DNA of 64,000 bases from Thiorhodovibrio litoralis. Lineage in GTDB: Bacteria > Pseudomonadota > Gammaproteobacteria > Chromatiales > Chromatiaceae. Location: contig NZ_CP121473.1 of assembly GCF_033954455.1 (NCBI RefSeq), positions 1,338,501 to 1,402,500 on the forward strand. The letters are read 5' to 3'. The translations under genes were made by a program, and so were the position numbers. This document shows positions 55,152-63,839 of the stretch, one piece after another (position 1 is the first letter of the stretch; the number at the start of each line of letters is the position of its first letter). The notes below the pieces were generated by a model. That model had not been told where the DNA came from and did no database searches. It worked only from the letters and a program-made list of their open reading frames with translations.

Positions 55152-55994
55152 TCAGTCGTCATGACCATGGTCATCATCCTCGTAATCCTCGTCATCGTCG
55201 CCATGCTGGCCACGGCGCTCTTGGCCGAAATCTTGGTCCCATGATCCCTGCGGGGCGTCGAGGTATCGGCGTCGACGCTCATGGCGATCAGTTTCTTCCC
55301 AATGGATGTCGTCTTCGTCGGCGCTGCGGTGGCACTCGACGCAGTTCTCATAATCGTAGATGCCTTCCTCGACATGTTCCTCGCGAATGTTGGAGCGTGA
55401 GTGCTCATGGCAACCGTAACAGGTGTAGCGACTGACGTCGTTGTTCAGATGACAGGTCTGGCAGCTGGCCTGATGGTCCCGGTCGAGCACGAAGAAGCGG
55501 TCGTGGTCGATGGTGGCGGGTGTCCAATCCTGCTGCGAGTGACACTGTCCGCAGTTGTCAGTGGTCCCGCGATGCAGGCTGTCTCCGGGGTTATTGTGGC
55601 ACCCGCTGCACGTGTCGCGCAGATTGACCTGCAACAGGTCATGGGAGAACTGGCCGATGGGTCGGAAGGACTGCACACCCTTGTGGTCGCTATGGCAGGC
55701 GACGCAGTCCTGCTCGATCAGATCCTGATGAAAGGGGGTAAGTTTGTGTTCGCTCCCGATTGCCAATCCTTTGGTGGTGACCAGACCGATCTCGGCAGGT
55801 TTGTGGCATTCAATGCACTTGCCTGGTTGGCTGCCGAGGAAGGGGGTATGGCAGGCAAAGCAGTCTGTCTCAAGATCCGCGTGCGCGTCGATCAGCTTGC
55901 CGGGCTGGATCATCGCTTGCGGATAGAGGAAGGCGAGTAGCACCAGGAGCGCGAGATTTGCGGCAACAATGGTGAAGATCAGCTTTTTGTTCAT
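55152..55994 (-). CDS. Membrane-anchored octahaem cytochrome c
   Basis: 280 residues, N-terminal anchor (MNKKLIFTIVAANLALLVLLAFLYP) and eight CXXCH sites at about C45, C60, C97, C129, C148, C178, C192 and C218. The spacing, with extra His residues between the sites, suggests bis-His haems as in cytochrome c3/c7-type proteins. The C-terminal 50 residues are Asp/His/Arg-rich (HGDDDEDYEDDDHGHDD), a potential metal-binding tail. ATG 55994 overlaps the stop of the upstream cytochrome-b-like gene (ATGA), which fixes the start. The substrate is unknown; a periplasmic electron wire paired with the membrane protein is likely. Confidence 0.88.
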   Translation of the reverse strand: MNKKLIFTIVAANLALLVLLAFLYPQAMIQPGKLIDAHADLETDCFACHTPFLGSQPGKCIECHKPAEIGLVTTKGLAIGSEHKLTPFHQDLIEQDCVACHSDHKGVQSFRPIGQFSHDLLQVNLRDTCSGCHNNPGDSLHRGTTDNCGQCHSQQDWTPATIDHDRFFVLDRDHQASCQTCHLNNDVSRYTCYGCHEHSRSNIREEHVEEGIYDYENCVECHRSADEDDIHWEETDRHERRRRYLDAPQGSWDQDFGQERRGQHGDDDEDYEDDDHGHDD

Positions 55995-56569
55995 TTCCAT
56001 TGCCAATACAGGAAGATGCTAAGAATATGCGTGAGCCCTAGAACCCCGAAGGCGAGCGTGATCGGGAAGTGGACGGCGCGCCATTGCTTCATCAGATCCA
56101 CGGTGACCGAATCCCAGAAAACCTCCTTGTCGACGGCCTTACCCGTCAGGCCGCGCTCTTCGTAAGCGTCGCGTTGCGACTTCAATTGGCGCCGCGAGCG
56201 ATCCAACAGGTACTTGCCCGTCATGCCACTCGCGAGCGTGACCAGCATCGCCAGTAGCGCCAGCCAGGGCAGGATCGCGTAGACATGGATGCCTGCGTGT
56301 ACCATGATCATCAGCGCCCCGAGCCAGGTCAGCACCTCATGCAGGCGCAACAGCCCCTTCGGCTTGCCAAATTCAATCAGCTTGCGCTTGCGCATCGAAT
56401 AGAAGAAGGACAGCAGGATCAGGATGGTTCCGGGAATGCCCAGATAGCGGCCAATCCACATCAGCCCAAAAAGGTGCAGCAAGGCATCGGTGATAGCGGT
56501 CGCGACGAGCAGCGAGCCGAACATCACCAATAACGGCAGGATTTCTTTGCTAAGGATCGAGAATTTCAT
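55991..56569 (-). CDS. Cytochrome-b-like integral membrane protein
   Basis: 192 residues with about four to five membrane helices. Histidines suited to haem coordination occur in helices: LLHLFG, LLRLHEVLTWLGALMIMVHAGIHVYA and VHFPITLAFGVLGLTHILSIFLY. This resembles cytochrome b561 or DUF4405-type subunits that pass electrons between quinol and a multihaem c-type partner. ATG 56569 overlaps the upstream small gene's stop; its stop overlaps the cytochrome c start. The family could not be named with certainty. Confidence 0.7.
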   Translation of the reverse strand: MKFSILSKEILPLLVMFGSLLVATAITDALLHLFGLMWIGRYLGIPGTILILLSFFYSMRKRKLIEFGKPKGLLRLHEVLTWLGALMIMVHAGIHVYAILPWLALLAMLVTLASGMTGKYLLDRSRRQLKSQRDAYEERGLTGKAVDKEVFWDSVTVDLMKQWRAVHFPITLAFGVLGLTHILSIFLYWQWK

Positions 56570-56757
56570 GGTGTTACCAATGGGTGTCCGCCAGAGGGAT
56601 GTCGCCCTGTCCTCGCCTCTTTCGCCTGAAACCCGCTATCTTGCTGATCCAGCGCACGGTATCTGGCGCGCTGTCGATGAAGGCCCAAAAGCCCAAAGAC
56701 CGCTACCTGGCCCAGGATGAAAGTGCCGATCAGGATTGCAAGGGTCGTCGTGGTCAT
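56566..56757 (-). CDS. Small single-pass membrane protein, start of cytochrome operon
   Basis: 63 residues: MTTTTLAILIGTFILGQVAVFGLL is one membrane helix, followed by a basic, polar tail (HRQRARYRALDQQDSGFQAKEARTG). AAAGGA precedes ATG 56757 by 8 nt, and the stop overlaps the next start by 4 nt, so it is most likely a real, coupled gene. It may act as a small subunit or assembly factor of the cytochrome b/c pair. Confidence 0.6.
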   Translation of the reverse strand: MTTTTLAILIGTFILGQVAVFGLLGLHRQRARYRALDQQDSGFQAKEARTGRHPSGGHPLVTP

Positions 56758-56831
56758 GGTTTTTGTCCTTTGCTAAATCAGCCGTGATGGGTCGGTCGCG
56801 ATGGCCGCGACCTTGCGGAGCACAATAGCGA

Positions 56832-56877
56832 TGTCAGGCTGACAGAAGGCTATACGTCCTTGTCAGCGAATCGTCAG
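56832..56877. promoter_or_regulatory. TGTCAG motifs upstream of cytochrome operon
   Basis: TGTCAGGCTGACA (56832-56844) is a perfect 6-1-6 inverted repeat; TGTCAG recurs at 56861-56866 and CGTCAG at 56872-56877. They lie 75-120 nt upstream of the operon start, suitable for an activator or repressor. Confidence 0.4.
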
Positions 56878-56928
56878 GTACCAAACCGGACCTGAAGGTG
56901 CACATCTTTCGGCCTTTTCTTGTGCGAC

Positions 56929-56970
56929 TCACTGGGCGAGAATCACTGGGCGAGAATCGCTGGGAGAGTC
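56929..56970. repeat. Three tandem 14-bp repeats upstream of cytochrome operon
   Basis: TCACTGGGCGAGAA occurs at 56929-56942 and 56943-56956, followed by a degraded TCGCTGGGAGAGTC at 56957-56970. They sit in the 319-nt spacer between nupC and the cytochrome operon. The rest of this spacer holds nothing I recognise. Confidence 0.6.
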
Positions 56971-57076
56971 GGTCGGAACCGGGCTCCGGTGCATTGGGCG
57001 CATTGTTTGCGCCTGCTTGCGTCTGGGCTCGGAGACTGGCTGGAGAGGCCTCTGCTCGATCTTTCGATCTGCCGAT

Positions 57077-58336
57077 CTATAGCAGCAACCCGGCAATGGC
57101 GCCCGTCATCAATGTGGCCAGGGTGCCGGCGAGGATGGACTTCATCCCGAGGGCGACGATCTCCGAGCGGCGCTCGGGCGCGATGCTCGCAAGCCCGCCG
57201 ATCATGATGCCCAGGCTGCCGAAGTTGGCGAAGCCGCACAGGGCGTAGAGCATGATCAAACGGCTGCGCTCGCTCAGTGCGTCGGGTGAGAGCTGGGTGA
57301 GCTGGACATAGGCGATCAGCTCGTTCAATACCGTCTTGGTGCCCATGAGGGCGCCGGCGGTTTGGGCCTCCTGCCAGGGGATGCCGATCAGCCAGACGAT
57401 GGGCGCGAATACCCAGCCGAGCAGGCGCTCGAGGCTCAAGGGCGCGTCGGCGACCTGAGGCAGCAGGCCAAGCAGATCATTGGCCAGGCTGACCAGCGCC
57501 AGCATGACGATCAACAGAGCCATCACGTTCAGCATCAGCGGAATGGCGGCGAGCGCGCCGCGGGTAATCGCATCCATGGCGCTTTCGGATTCGATTTCGA
57601 TGTGCGCGTCGAATGGCTCGCGCTGCGAGGCCTCGGGCAGCATGATGCCGGCAATCACCAGCGCCGCCGGGGCGCTCATCAGTGAGGCGGTCAGGATCTG
57701 GCCCATGGCATTGGGAATGATGCCGCTCAGGATGCTTGCATAGAGCAGCATCACAGTCCCCGCGATGGTGGCCATGCCGCTCACCATCAGTGCAAAGAGC
57801 GCCGAGCGTGACATGGTTTTGAGGTAGGGGCGGATCAGCAGCGGCGCTTCGGTCATGCCGATAAAGACATTGGCCGCAGTGGCCAGCCCCAGCGCGCCGC
57901 TGGTGCCGAGCGTGCGCCGCAGCACCCAGGCAAAGCCTCTCACCACCAGCGGCAGCACGCGCCAGTGGAACAGCAGCGCCGACAGGGCTGAGACCACCAG
58001 AATCAAGGGTAGGGCGCGGAAGGCAAAGACAAAGCCATGCTCGGGCGCAGTGACGGCGAACGGCGCCTCGCTGCCGGCAAGGTAGCCAAAGACGAACTGG
58101 GCGCCCGCGTCCGTTGCCTTTTGCAGCGCCAGAACCATCTCATTGAGCAGCAGAAAGGCCTCTTTGGCCGCGGGCCACTTGAGCAGCAGGACTCCGAGCA
58201 GCAATTGCAGCCCAAGCCCGCCAAGCACCAGACGCAAGGAGACTTCGCGGCGCGACTCGCTCAACAGCCAGGCAATGCCAAGCAGGACGAGGAGCCCGAA
58301 CAGGGCCTGCAAGGTCGGGGCGAGGGTTTCTGACAT
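57077..58336 (-). CDS. NupC-type concentrative nucleoside transporter
   Basis: 419 residues, cation-coupled nucleoside importer. Family order is visible: an N-terminal helix pair, LLNEMVLALQKATDAGAQFVFGYLAG, the gate region FVFAFRALPLILVVSALSALLFH, then ANVFIGMTEAPLLIRPYL (a CNT signature) and GTKTVLNELIAYVQL, ALCGFANFGSLGIMIGGL (landmarks). ATG 58336 is preferred to TTG 58360. No metabolic neighbours. Confidence 0.9.
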   Translation of the reverse strand: MSETLAPTLQALFGLLVLLGIAWLLSESRREVSLRLVLGGLGLQLLLGVLLLKWPAAKEAFLLLNEMVLALQKATDAGAQFVFGYLAGSEAPFAVTAPEHGFVFAFRALPLILVVSALSALLFHWRVLPLVVRGFAWVLRRTLGTSGALGLATAANVFIGMTEAPLLIRPYLKTMSRSALFALMVSGMATIAGTVMLLYASILSGIIPNAMGQILTASLMSAPAALVIAGIMLPEASQREPFDAHIEIESESAMDAITRGALAAIPLMLNVMALLIVMLALVSLANDLLGLLPQVADAPLSLERLLGWVFAPIVWLIGIPWQEAQTAGALMGTKTVLNELIAYVQLTQLSPDALSERSRLIMLYALCGFANFGSLGIMIGGLASIAPERRSEIVALGMKSILAGTLATLMTGAIAGLLL

Positions 58337-58511
58337 CTGCGATAACCAGTGAAAGCGCAAACTTTGGGGCGCACCTTATGCGGCTTTGTGCGGAAAGAAA
58401 AGCCTGATCGGGATGTGCGGTCGAAACACCACACGCCATTGCAAGCGCCTTCCTGGTCGCGCACAATTTCCCCGATATCAGCCAGAAGTTTGTTGACGAG
58501 AGTAACGGGTA

Positions 58512-58682
58512 ATGATGATGAAGCGCTATGTTTGCTTGCTTTGCGGATTGGTGTATGACGAAGAGAAAGGCTGGCCTGAGGATGGCATCGAGCCGGGGAC
58601 GAGATGGGAGGATGTCCCCGACAGCTGGGTATGCCCAGAGTGCAATGCGGGAAAGGAAGACTTCGAAATGGTCGAGCTGTGA
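58512..58682 (+). CDS. Rubredoxin
   Basis: 56-residue cytosolic iron protein with the complete Fe(Cys)4 site: C8 and C11 in [16 protein letters not shown]41 and C44 in [14 protein letters not shown]. The aromatic core (Y, W, F) and [18 protein letters not shown] are standard. Three ATG codons in a row (58512, 58515, 58518) make the start uncertain by two residues. It may carry electrons to oxidoreductases such as the flavodiiron protein, though that is inference. Divergent from the nucleoside carrier. Confidence 0.93.
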   Translation: MMMKRYVCLLCGLVYDEEKGWPEDGIEPGTRWEDVPDSWVCPECNAGKEDFEMVEL

Positions 58683-58865
58683 AGGTGCCAGCTTTGCAAG
58701 TGATGAACACGGTCACCGGGGCGGCAGGGCTGTAGGCCGCCGAATTGCATGCCCCGCGTCCGGTTGTGGCGCGTCGATTCTGCTCGAAATGTCCTGGATA
58801 AGAGTCCGATCTTCGTGCTATGGTTTTCAAGTAATTGAATCCTTGCTATGGAGTGATGTGAGTTC

Positions 58866-59234
58866 ATGTCTATCGCTTTGACAGAATCCGAAGTCGCCCT
58901 GACTGGGCCGGCAGTTGACAAAATGACCGAGCTTTTTGCGCAGGTCGAGGATGGGGTGCAGGGCGTGCGGGTTTATGCCGCCGCCGGAGGCTGCAGCGGG
59001 GTGAGTTTTGGTATGACCTTCACCGACAACATCGGTGAGCAGGACGGCGTACGCGACTTTAATGAGTTCAAAGTTGTCGTGGATGACGACACGCTCGGCT
59101 ATTTGCGTGGCGTTGAGATCGACTTTGTCGACCAGGGCGACGGTAACGCCACATTCGTTTTTAACAATTTGCCGACTCAGGGCGGTGGCTGCAGTAGTTG
59201 CGGCTCATCCAGCCAGGGTGGCTGCTCTTCATGA
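58866..59234 (+). CDS. HesB/IscA-family Fe-S protein with CxxC tail
   Basis: 122 residues of the A-type carrier fold: LTGPAVDKMTELF, VRVYAAAGGCSGVSFGMTF (first Cys, C43), VVVDDDTLGYLRGVEIDFVD. IscA-type proteins normally end with C-x-C; here the tail reads GGGCSSCGSSSQGGCSS with C109, C112 and C120, so a CxxC spacing plus an extra cysteine. It could be a purpose-built A-type protein or have different metal chemistry. A second, canonical family member (erpA) lies 2.7 kb downstream. Confidence 0.82.
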   Translation: MSIALTESEVALTGPAVDKMTELFAQVEDGVQGVRVYAAAGGCSGVSFGMTFTDNIGEQDGVRDFNEFKVVVDDDTLGYLRGVEIDFVDQGDGNATFVFNNLPTQGGGCSSCGSSSQGGCSS

Positions 59235-59337
59235 CCGCGAGGGTTTTCGGCGCTGAGCAATGCCGAACTCGGGTGTTCCAATCCCCGTGCTTGGCCGGCA
59301 AAGTCCTCGGTGGGGGCATCCGTGGGGATCAAGCACG

Positions 59338-60423
59338 ATGATCCGGGCAGGTATTGTTGGCGCGACTGGCTATACCGGCTCCGAGTTGTTGCGCCTGCTA
59401 TTGCGCCATCCGGATGTTGAGTTGAAGGTGGTGACCTCCCGCGCCGAGGCGGGGCGAGCGGTAAGCGACTACTTCCCAGCACTCAGGGGCAGCTGCCAGC
59501 TCGCTTTTGCGCCGGCTGACGCTGCATCGCTGTCAGGATGCGATCTGGTGTTCTTCGCAACGCCTAACGGAACCGCCATGAAGGAGGCGCCGGCATTGCT
59601 GCAGGCTGGCGCGCGGGTGATCGACCTGGCCGCGGATTTCCGGCTGCGCGATCCTGACCTGTGGGCGGCCTGGTACGGCATGCCCCATGAATGCCCCGAT
59701 TTGCTCGCCGAGGCCGTCTACGGGCTGCCGGAGATCAATCGTGAGGCCTTGCGTAAAGCGCACTTGGTCGCGAACCCCGGCTGTTATCCAACTGCGGTAT
59801 CGCTCGGCTTTCTGCCCTTGATTGAATCCGGCGCTGTGGATGTCGACTTTCTGATTGCGGACGTCAAATCCGGAGTCAGTGGCGCCGGTCGTCAGGCGAA
59901 GACCGGGCTGTTGATGGCTGAGGTGGGTGAGAGCTTCAAGGCTTACAGTGTGGCGGGGCATCGCCACCAACCGGAGATCCACCAGACCCTGAGCGCAGCG
60001 CAGCGGGCAGGTTCGCCCGAGATCAGGCTGACTTTTGTTCCGCATTTGCTGCCCATGATTCGCGGCATTGAGGCGACCCTTTATTCTCGTCTGGATCAAA
60101 ACGGATCAAGTCTTACAGCGGATGCTTTGCAAAGGTTGTACGAGGAGCGCTACCGGACTGAGCCCTTTGTCGATGTCATGCCGGCTGGCTCGACGCCTGA
60201 AACCCGCTCGGTGCGTGGGACCAATCTTTGTCGATTAGCCGTGACGGTGCCGGACGGCCCCGCAGGCGGAGATGGCGGCAGCATGCCAGGGCGCACAGTG
60301 GTGGTGCAGGCGGTCATCGACAATCTCGTCAAGGGGGCAGCTGGTCAGGCGATTCAGAACATGAACCTGATGTTCGGTCTTGCCGAGACGACCGGCCTGA
60401 CCGATCTGGCTTGGACACCCTAA
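59338..60423 (+). CDS. argC: N-acetyl-gamma-glutamyl-phosphate reductase
   Basis: NADPH-dependent reduction step of arginine synthesis. [21 protein letters not shown] is the nucleotide-binding start, and the catalytic Cys149 lies in [25 protein letters not shown] and [12 protein letters not shown] are also typical. ATG 59338 fits the Rossmann start; the frame open to 59260 is not protein-like. 361 residues. Slightly longer than usual because of a Gly-rich loop ([15 protein letters not shown]) near residue 308. Confidence 0.94.
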   Translation: MIRAGIVGATGYTGSELLRLLLRHPDVELKVVTSRAEAGRAVSDYFPALRGSCQLAFAPADAASLSGCDLVFFATPNGTAMKEAPALLQAGARVIDLAADFRLRDPDLWAAWYGMPHECPDLLAEAVYGLPEINREALRKAHLVANPGCYPTAVSLGFLPLIESGAVDVDFLIADVKSGVSGAGRQAKTGLLMAEVGESFKAYSVAGHRHQPEIHQTLSAAQRAGSPEIRLTFVPHLLPMIRGIEATLYSRLDQNGSSLTADALQRLYEERYRTEPFVDVMPAGSTPETRSVRGTNLCRLAVTVPDGPAGGDGGSMPGRTVVVQAVIDNLVKGAAGQAIQNMNLMFGLAETTGLTDLAWTP

Positions 60424-60477
60424 GGCTGTGCTTTAACAGAAGCCGGCTTCCCCTGATTCGAGTAGCGAATTGATCAG

Positions 60478-61260
60478 ATGGGATGGAATCCGAACATGGG
60501 TGGGACGGGTGCGCGTGTTGGCGCACCGGGCGCGGGATTCCGGCTGTTTGTTACGCTGGGCTGGCTGGCTGTAATTTGTAGCGCTTTCGTGCTCGGCTAT
60601 CAGCTCGCTTACCATGATGCCGACAACGCGCTCGTCGAGCTGCGCGAGCTTGAGAGCGACCGGCGTGAGTTGCGTGAGTCCCTCATGGCGGCGGAGGAGC
60701 GCATTGCCGGACTCGAGCGAGCTCAATCGATCGATCGCGAGGCCAAGCGCCTGGCGCAGGCTCAACTCGAGGAATTGCAGCACGAGCGACACGAGTACGC
60801 CAAGCAGGTTTCGGCGCTGGAGCGCCTGATCCGGGAAGGCGGCGGTGGTGTGGTGCAGGTGCAGGACTTTGAGCTATGGGAGACCGAAAAGCCACGGGAA
60901 TTTGGCTACCGATTCACCGTGGCTCAGCTGATTTCGGAATTTGGCCAGACATCCGGGCGGGTTAAACTGCGGATTGAGGGCAAGACGCCTGAGGGCGAAT
61001 CGGTGTCGCGCAGTGCGGCTCAACTTCAGGGCTCGGAGCCGGCGTCACATCGCATGGACTTCGAGTTCTTTCAGAATTTCAGTGGTCTGCTCATGTTGCC
61101 CGAGGGCTTCCAGCCGCTGACACTGACGATCGAGATCGAGCCACTGGTCAAGAATCTCATCTCTTCCGCTCGTACCTACCCTTGGGAAGCGCAGACCTGG
61201 GGGCCGGAGCGGATGCAACCGGTCGCATTAGAGCCAGCCGATGATCCATTGGGGGACTGA
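60478..61260 (+). CDS. DUF6776-like membrane-anchored coiled-coil protein
   Basis: 260 residues: a Gly-rich start, one membrane helix (FVTLGWLAVICSAFVLGYQLAY), a coiled coil of about 80 residues (LRELESDRRELRESLMAAEER... ERAQSIDREAKRLAQAQLEEL) and a C-terminal beta-rich domain. Position after argC and before erpA is a conserved arrangement in many gammaproteobacteria. The family role is unknown; a link to the cell envelope is inference. Confidence 0.7.
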   Translation: MGWNPNMGGTGARVGAPGAGFRLFVTLGWLAVICSAFVLGYQLAYHDADNALVELRELESDRRELRESLMAAEERIAGLERAQSIDREAKRLAQAQLEELQHERHEYAKQVSALERLIREGGGGVVQVQDFELWETEKPREFGYRFTVAQLISEFGQTSGRVKLRIEGKTPEGESVSRSAAQLQGSEPASHRMDFEFFQNFSGLLMLPEGFQPLTLTIEIEPLVKNLISSARTYPWEAQTWGPERMQPVALEPADDPLGD

Positions 61261-61600
61261 GGCGAGTTGGTTCCAAAGGGGACTTGATTCCCTAGCGATT
61301 TTTCCGCAAGCAACATCGGGCACAGGTCATGCCTTAACTCAACGGCTCCCGCGGTCTTCAGAGCCGACGGGGTGGGGGAGAACTGAGTTGCCTCGCCACG
61401 GATAAGACCAGAATGGTCTTGATTCGAGCCCGCGACGGTCACACCCTTAGTAAGCAGAGATGCTCTCGGCTGCTCCGGCCAGGCTCAACCGAGCCCGAGT
61501 GCGATCAGGCCTAAATGGAATCACACCCGTATATCAAATCCCGGAATCAAATCCCGGAACAAAATCCAGGCTCAGTGACATCAACAAAGAGACGGCAGTT
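61261..61600. other. 340-nt spacer before erpA with two inverted repeats
   Basis: CGGCTC (61343-61348) pairs with GAGCCG (61361-61366), and AAGACCA-GAA-TGGTCTT (61404-61420) is a perfect 7-3-7 hairpin. Neither is followed by a U-run. No protein-like frame is seen before the erpA ATG. In relatives a bactofilin gene sometimes lies here; none is present. Confidence 0.45.
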
Positions 61601-61957
61601 ATGACAATGACGACTGATCTGACCGGAGAGGCTCCTCTGGTCTTCACCAACTCGGCCGCTTCCAAGGTGGCCGACCTGATTAAGGAAGAAGGCAATGAGG
61701 AGCTGATGCTGCGGGTCTACATCCAGGGCGGGGGCTGCTCTGGTTTCCAGTATGGCTTCACCTTCGACGAGCAGATCCAGGACGGTGACACCGAGGTTGT
61801 GACCGATGGTGTCAAGCTGCTGGTCGATCCGATGAGCATGCAGTATCTGATGGGTGCCGAGATCGACTACAGCGAGGGACTGCAAGGCGCTCAGTTTGTC
61901 ATCCGCAATCCGAATGCGAGCACCACCTGCGGTTGCGGGTCGTCGTTCGGCGTTTAA
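61601..61957 (+). CDS. erpA: Iron-sulfur cluster insertion protein ErpA
   Basis: A-type Fe-S carrier of 118 residues with the three ligand cysteines in place: C46 in [15 protein letters not shown] and C110, C112 in [40 protein letters not shown] is the standard middle part (landmarks [14 protein letters not shown]). ATG 61601 is chosen by alignment with the usual start; upstream codons are not protein-like. Convergent with the M23 peptidase gene. Confidence 0.94.
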   Translation: MTMTTDLTGEAPLVFTNSAASKVADLIKEEGNEELMLRVYIQGGGCSGFQYGFTFDEQIQDGDTEVVTDGVKLLVDPMSMQYLMGAEIDYSEGLQGAQFVIRNPNASTTCGCGSSFGV

Positions 61958-61968
61958 CATTTTGCTCA

Positions 61969-61988
61969 CCCACACGCGTTTGTGTGGG
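61969..61988. terminator. Hairpin between convergent erpA and M23 peptidase genes
   Basis: CCCACAC (61969-61975) pairs with GTGTGGG (61982-61988) around a 6-nt loop, 12 nt after the erpA stop. It is followed by no clear U-run on either strand but its position between convergent genes suits a bidirectional stop. Confidence 0.5.
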
Positions 61989-62030
61989 GCGGCAGCGTTC
62001 AGCGGAGTAGGCGAATAAGGGCAATTCCGC

Positions 62031-63767
62031 TCAGTGGAAGCCGCTCGATTCCGGCGAATCGGGGTCGCGAGCGTCCACTAACAAAGCAGGCTCTCTGGTA
62101 CGTTGCAGCTCTGCCATTAGCGGCTTAGTTTGACGGCGGAAGCGTGCTTTTTCGCTGTCGTTGAACTCATTGAGGAATGGCAGCTTGGCGGTTAGCGGAT
62201 TGACGGGAGTCCCGTCGATCCGAATCTCGTAATGCAGGTGTGGACCGGTCGCAAGCCCGGTTTGGCCCACGTAGCCGATGGTGTCCCCACGTGTGACTCG
62301 CCCGCCGCTCGATAGACCCTTGGCGAACCGCATCAGGTGGGCGTAACGGGTTTCGTACTTTGAGCCATGGCGCAGGATGACAATGTTGCCATAACCCCCC
62401 TTGCGACCTTTGAAGTGGACTCTTCCATCGGCGGCGGCAAGCACGCGGCGCCCGGCAGGGGCAGCGAAATCGACCCCGGTGTGGGGGCGGATGCGGCGCA
62501 GAACCGGATGCATTCGGGCGAGGGTGAAACCTGAGCTGACGCGGGTATAGTTCAGCGGGGTGCGCAGGAAGCTGTAGCGACCCTTGTCGACGGGCTGCCC
62601 ATCGGCTGTAAAGTAATCGGTGACGCCTTTCGATGTGGTGTAGCGCACGGCGGCGTACTGCTTGTTGCCGTTGGTGAACTCCACGGCAAGTACCGGCCCT
62701 GTCTTGATCGGCTCGTCCCCGGCGTAGATTTGCTCGAACAACACGGAGAGCTTGTCTCCCTCGCGGGTCTGACGGGCAAAGTTGATCTGGTGACGGAAGA
62801 TGTTGATGGCGCGCTGGGTGACCTGATCCGGGATGCCAGCACTCTTGGCCGCGCCATAAAGAGAATGCTTTACCACCGCGGTCAAACACTGGCGGCGAGG
62901 TTCGATCGCGGCGGAATTCACCGAGGTGGTCACGGTGTCCCCGTCATGGGAGACCATCAGACGCTCGGTGGCGCTGAGCTTGAACTCAAGTCGCTCGAGC
63001 TCGAGTGCTTGGTCGAAGTGCAGGCGAATGGTTTCGCCAGGGCGTATTTGCTCAAGGCGGCGGCGATGGGTTTTGGAGACCTGATCGAGGATCTGGTAGA
63101 CCATGCGGCCAGGCAGCCCCTGTGACTCCAGGATGGTGCCCAGGGTGTCGCCCGGTTGAACTTCATAATCCAGGCGGAAGGGGCCTTGCCGCAAAGCGGG
63201 CGGGGTCTTGGTTTGTTCCCCGGTGTGCTGATCGCCGTCTTCCCCCGCAGCATCTCCCAAGGCTAGAGTGTCGATTTGCAGTGCCAGCGTCGGGGTATTG
63301 CTAAGCGAGAGCTCGAGCAATTCCTCTTGGCTCATGCCGAACAGATCCGGCAGAGCGGGCGTGAGACCGGCAAGTTCCTGGAGCGGGTCCGCAAGTTGGA
63401 ACTCGGGATCGCTGTCATTGTAAGGCGAAATGCTTAGCGGAACACTGAGTGCCTGCGCCGTGTTAGGGCTGCTGTTTTCCTGAGACGCGGTGCTGGGTGA
63501 CTGGCTACGCTGTCCGAGTGTTGGCGGATGCGACTGGCCGTCGTCCTGCAGTGGCCCAGGTGGCAATGGCAGCTCAATGACCTCCGAGCCTTCGGGGGAC
63601 GGTGCTGTCAGTGTGGCCGGTGCGTTGGAGACTGCCACCTGTACGATCGTATAGCTGACACCGGCCGCCAACGCCAGGAACCCAAGGCGGAGCGCCCGGC
63701 GCGAGCGACGGTTCGGCTGACGCCGGAATCCATGGCCGCGTACGCGAAACTTGTAGTCACGCATCAT
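62031..63767 (-). CDS. M23-family cell-wall metallopeptidase with LysM-like domain
   Basis: 578-residue murein endopeptidase of the MepM type. N-terminal membrane anchor (LGFLALAAGVSYTIVQVAV) after a basic stretch, a Pro/Ser-rich linker, a LysM/OapA-like segment (LDYEVQPGDTLGTILESQGL), a middle domain and the LytM catalytic domain (about 400-520): HTGVDFAAP with the zinc-binding H-x3-D, and GPHLHYEIR with the second H-x-H. Expected to cut peptide cross-links during growth. ATG 63767 or ATG 63764. Gene order with erpA is typical of gammaproteobacteria. Confidence 0.9.
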   Translation of the reverse strand: MMRDYKFRVRGHGFRRQPNRRSRRALRLGFLALAAGVSYTIVQVAVSNAPATLTAPSPEGSEVIELPLPPGPLQDDGQSHPPTLGQRSQSPSTASQENSSPNTAQALSVPLSISPYNDSDPEFQLADPLQELAGLTPALPDLFGMSQEELLELSLSNTPTLALQIDTLALGDAAGEDGDQHTGEQTKTPPALRQGPFRLDYEVQPGDTLGTILESQGLPGRMVYQILDQVSKTHRRRLEQIRPGETIRLHFDQALELERLEFKLSATERLMVSHDGDTVTTSVNSAAIEPRRQCLTAVVKHSLYGAAKSAGIPDQVTQRAINIFRHQINFARQTREGDKLSVLFEQIYAGDEPIKTGPVLAVEFTNGNKQYAAVRYTTSKGVTDYFTADGQPVDKGRYSFLRTPLNYTRVSSGFTLARMHPVLRRIRPHTGVDFAAPAGRRVLAAADGRVHFKGRKGGYGNIVILRHGSKYETRYAHLMRFAKGLSSGGRVTRGDTIGYVGQTGLATGPHLHYEIRIDGTPVNPLTAKLPFLNEFNDSEKARFRRQTKPLMAELQRTREPALLVDARDPDSPESSGFH

Positions 63768-63839
63768 AAATCAATTCCAAGATGCCGTTTTTGAAGGCGA
63801 ACTACTTAAGCTGCAAGTTTAGACGATGTTGGGAGAAGG

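Noticed and set aside
61336..61440. A possible selenocysteine tRNA: a 7-nt loop CTTCAGA with UCA in the anticodon position
   Set aside because: The closing stem is only four pairs with a G-T, no D-arm or acceptor stem can be drawn, and no selA/selB or CCA end is nearby.
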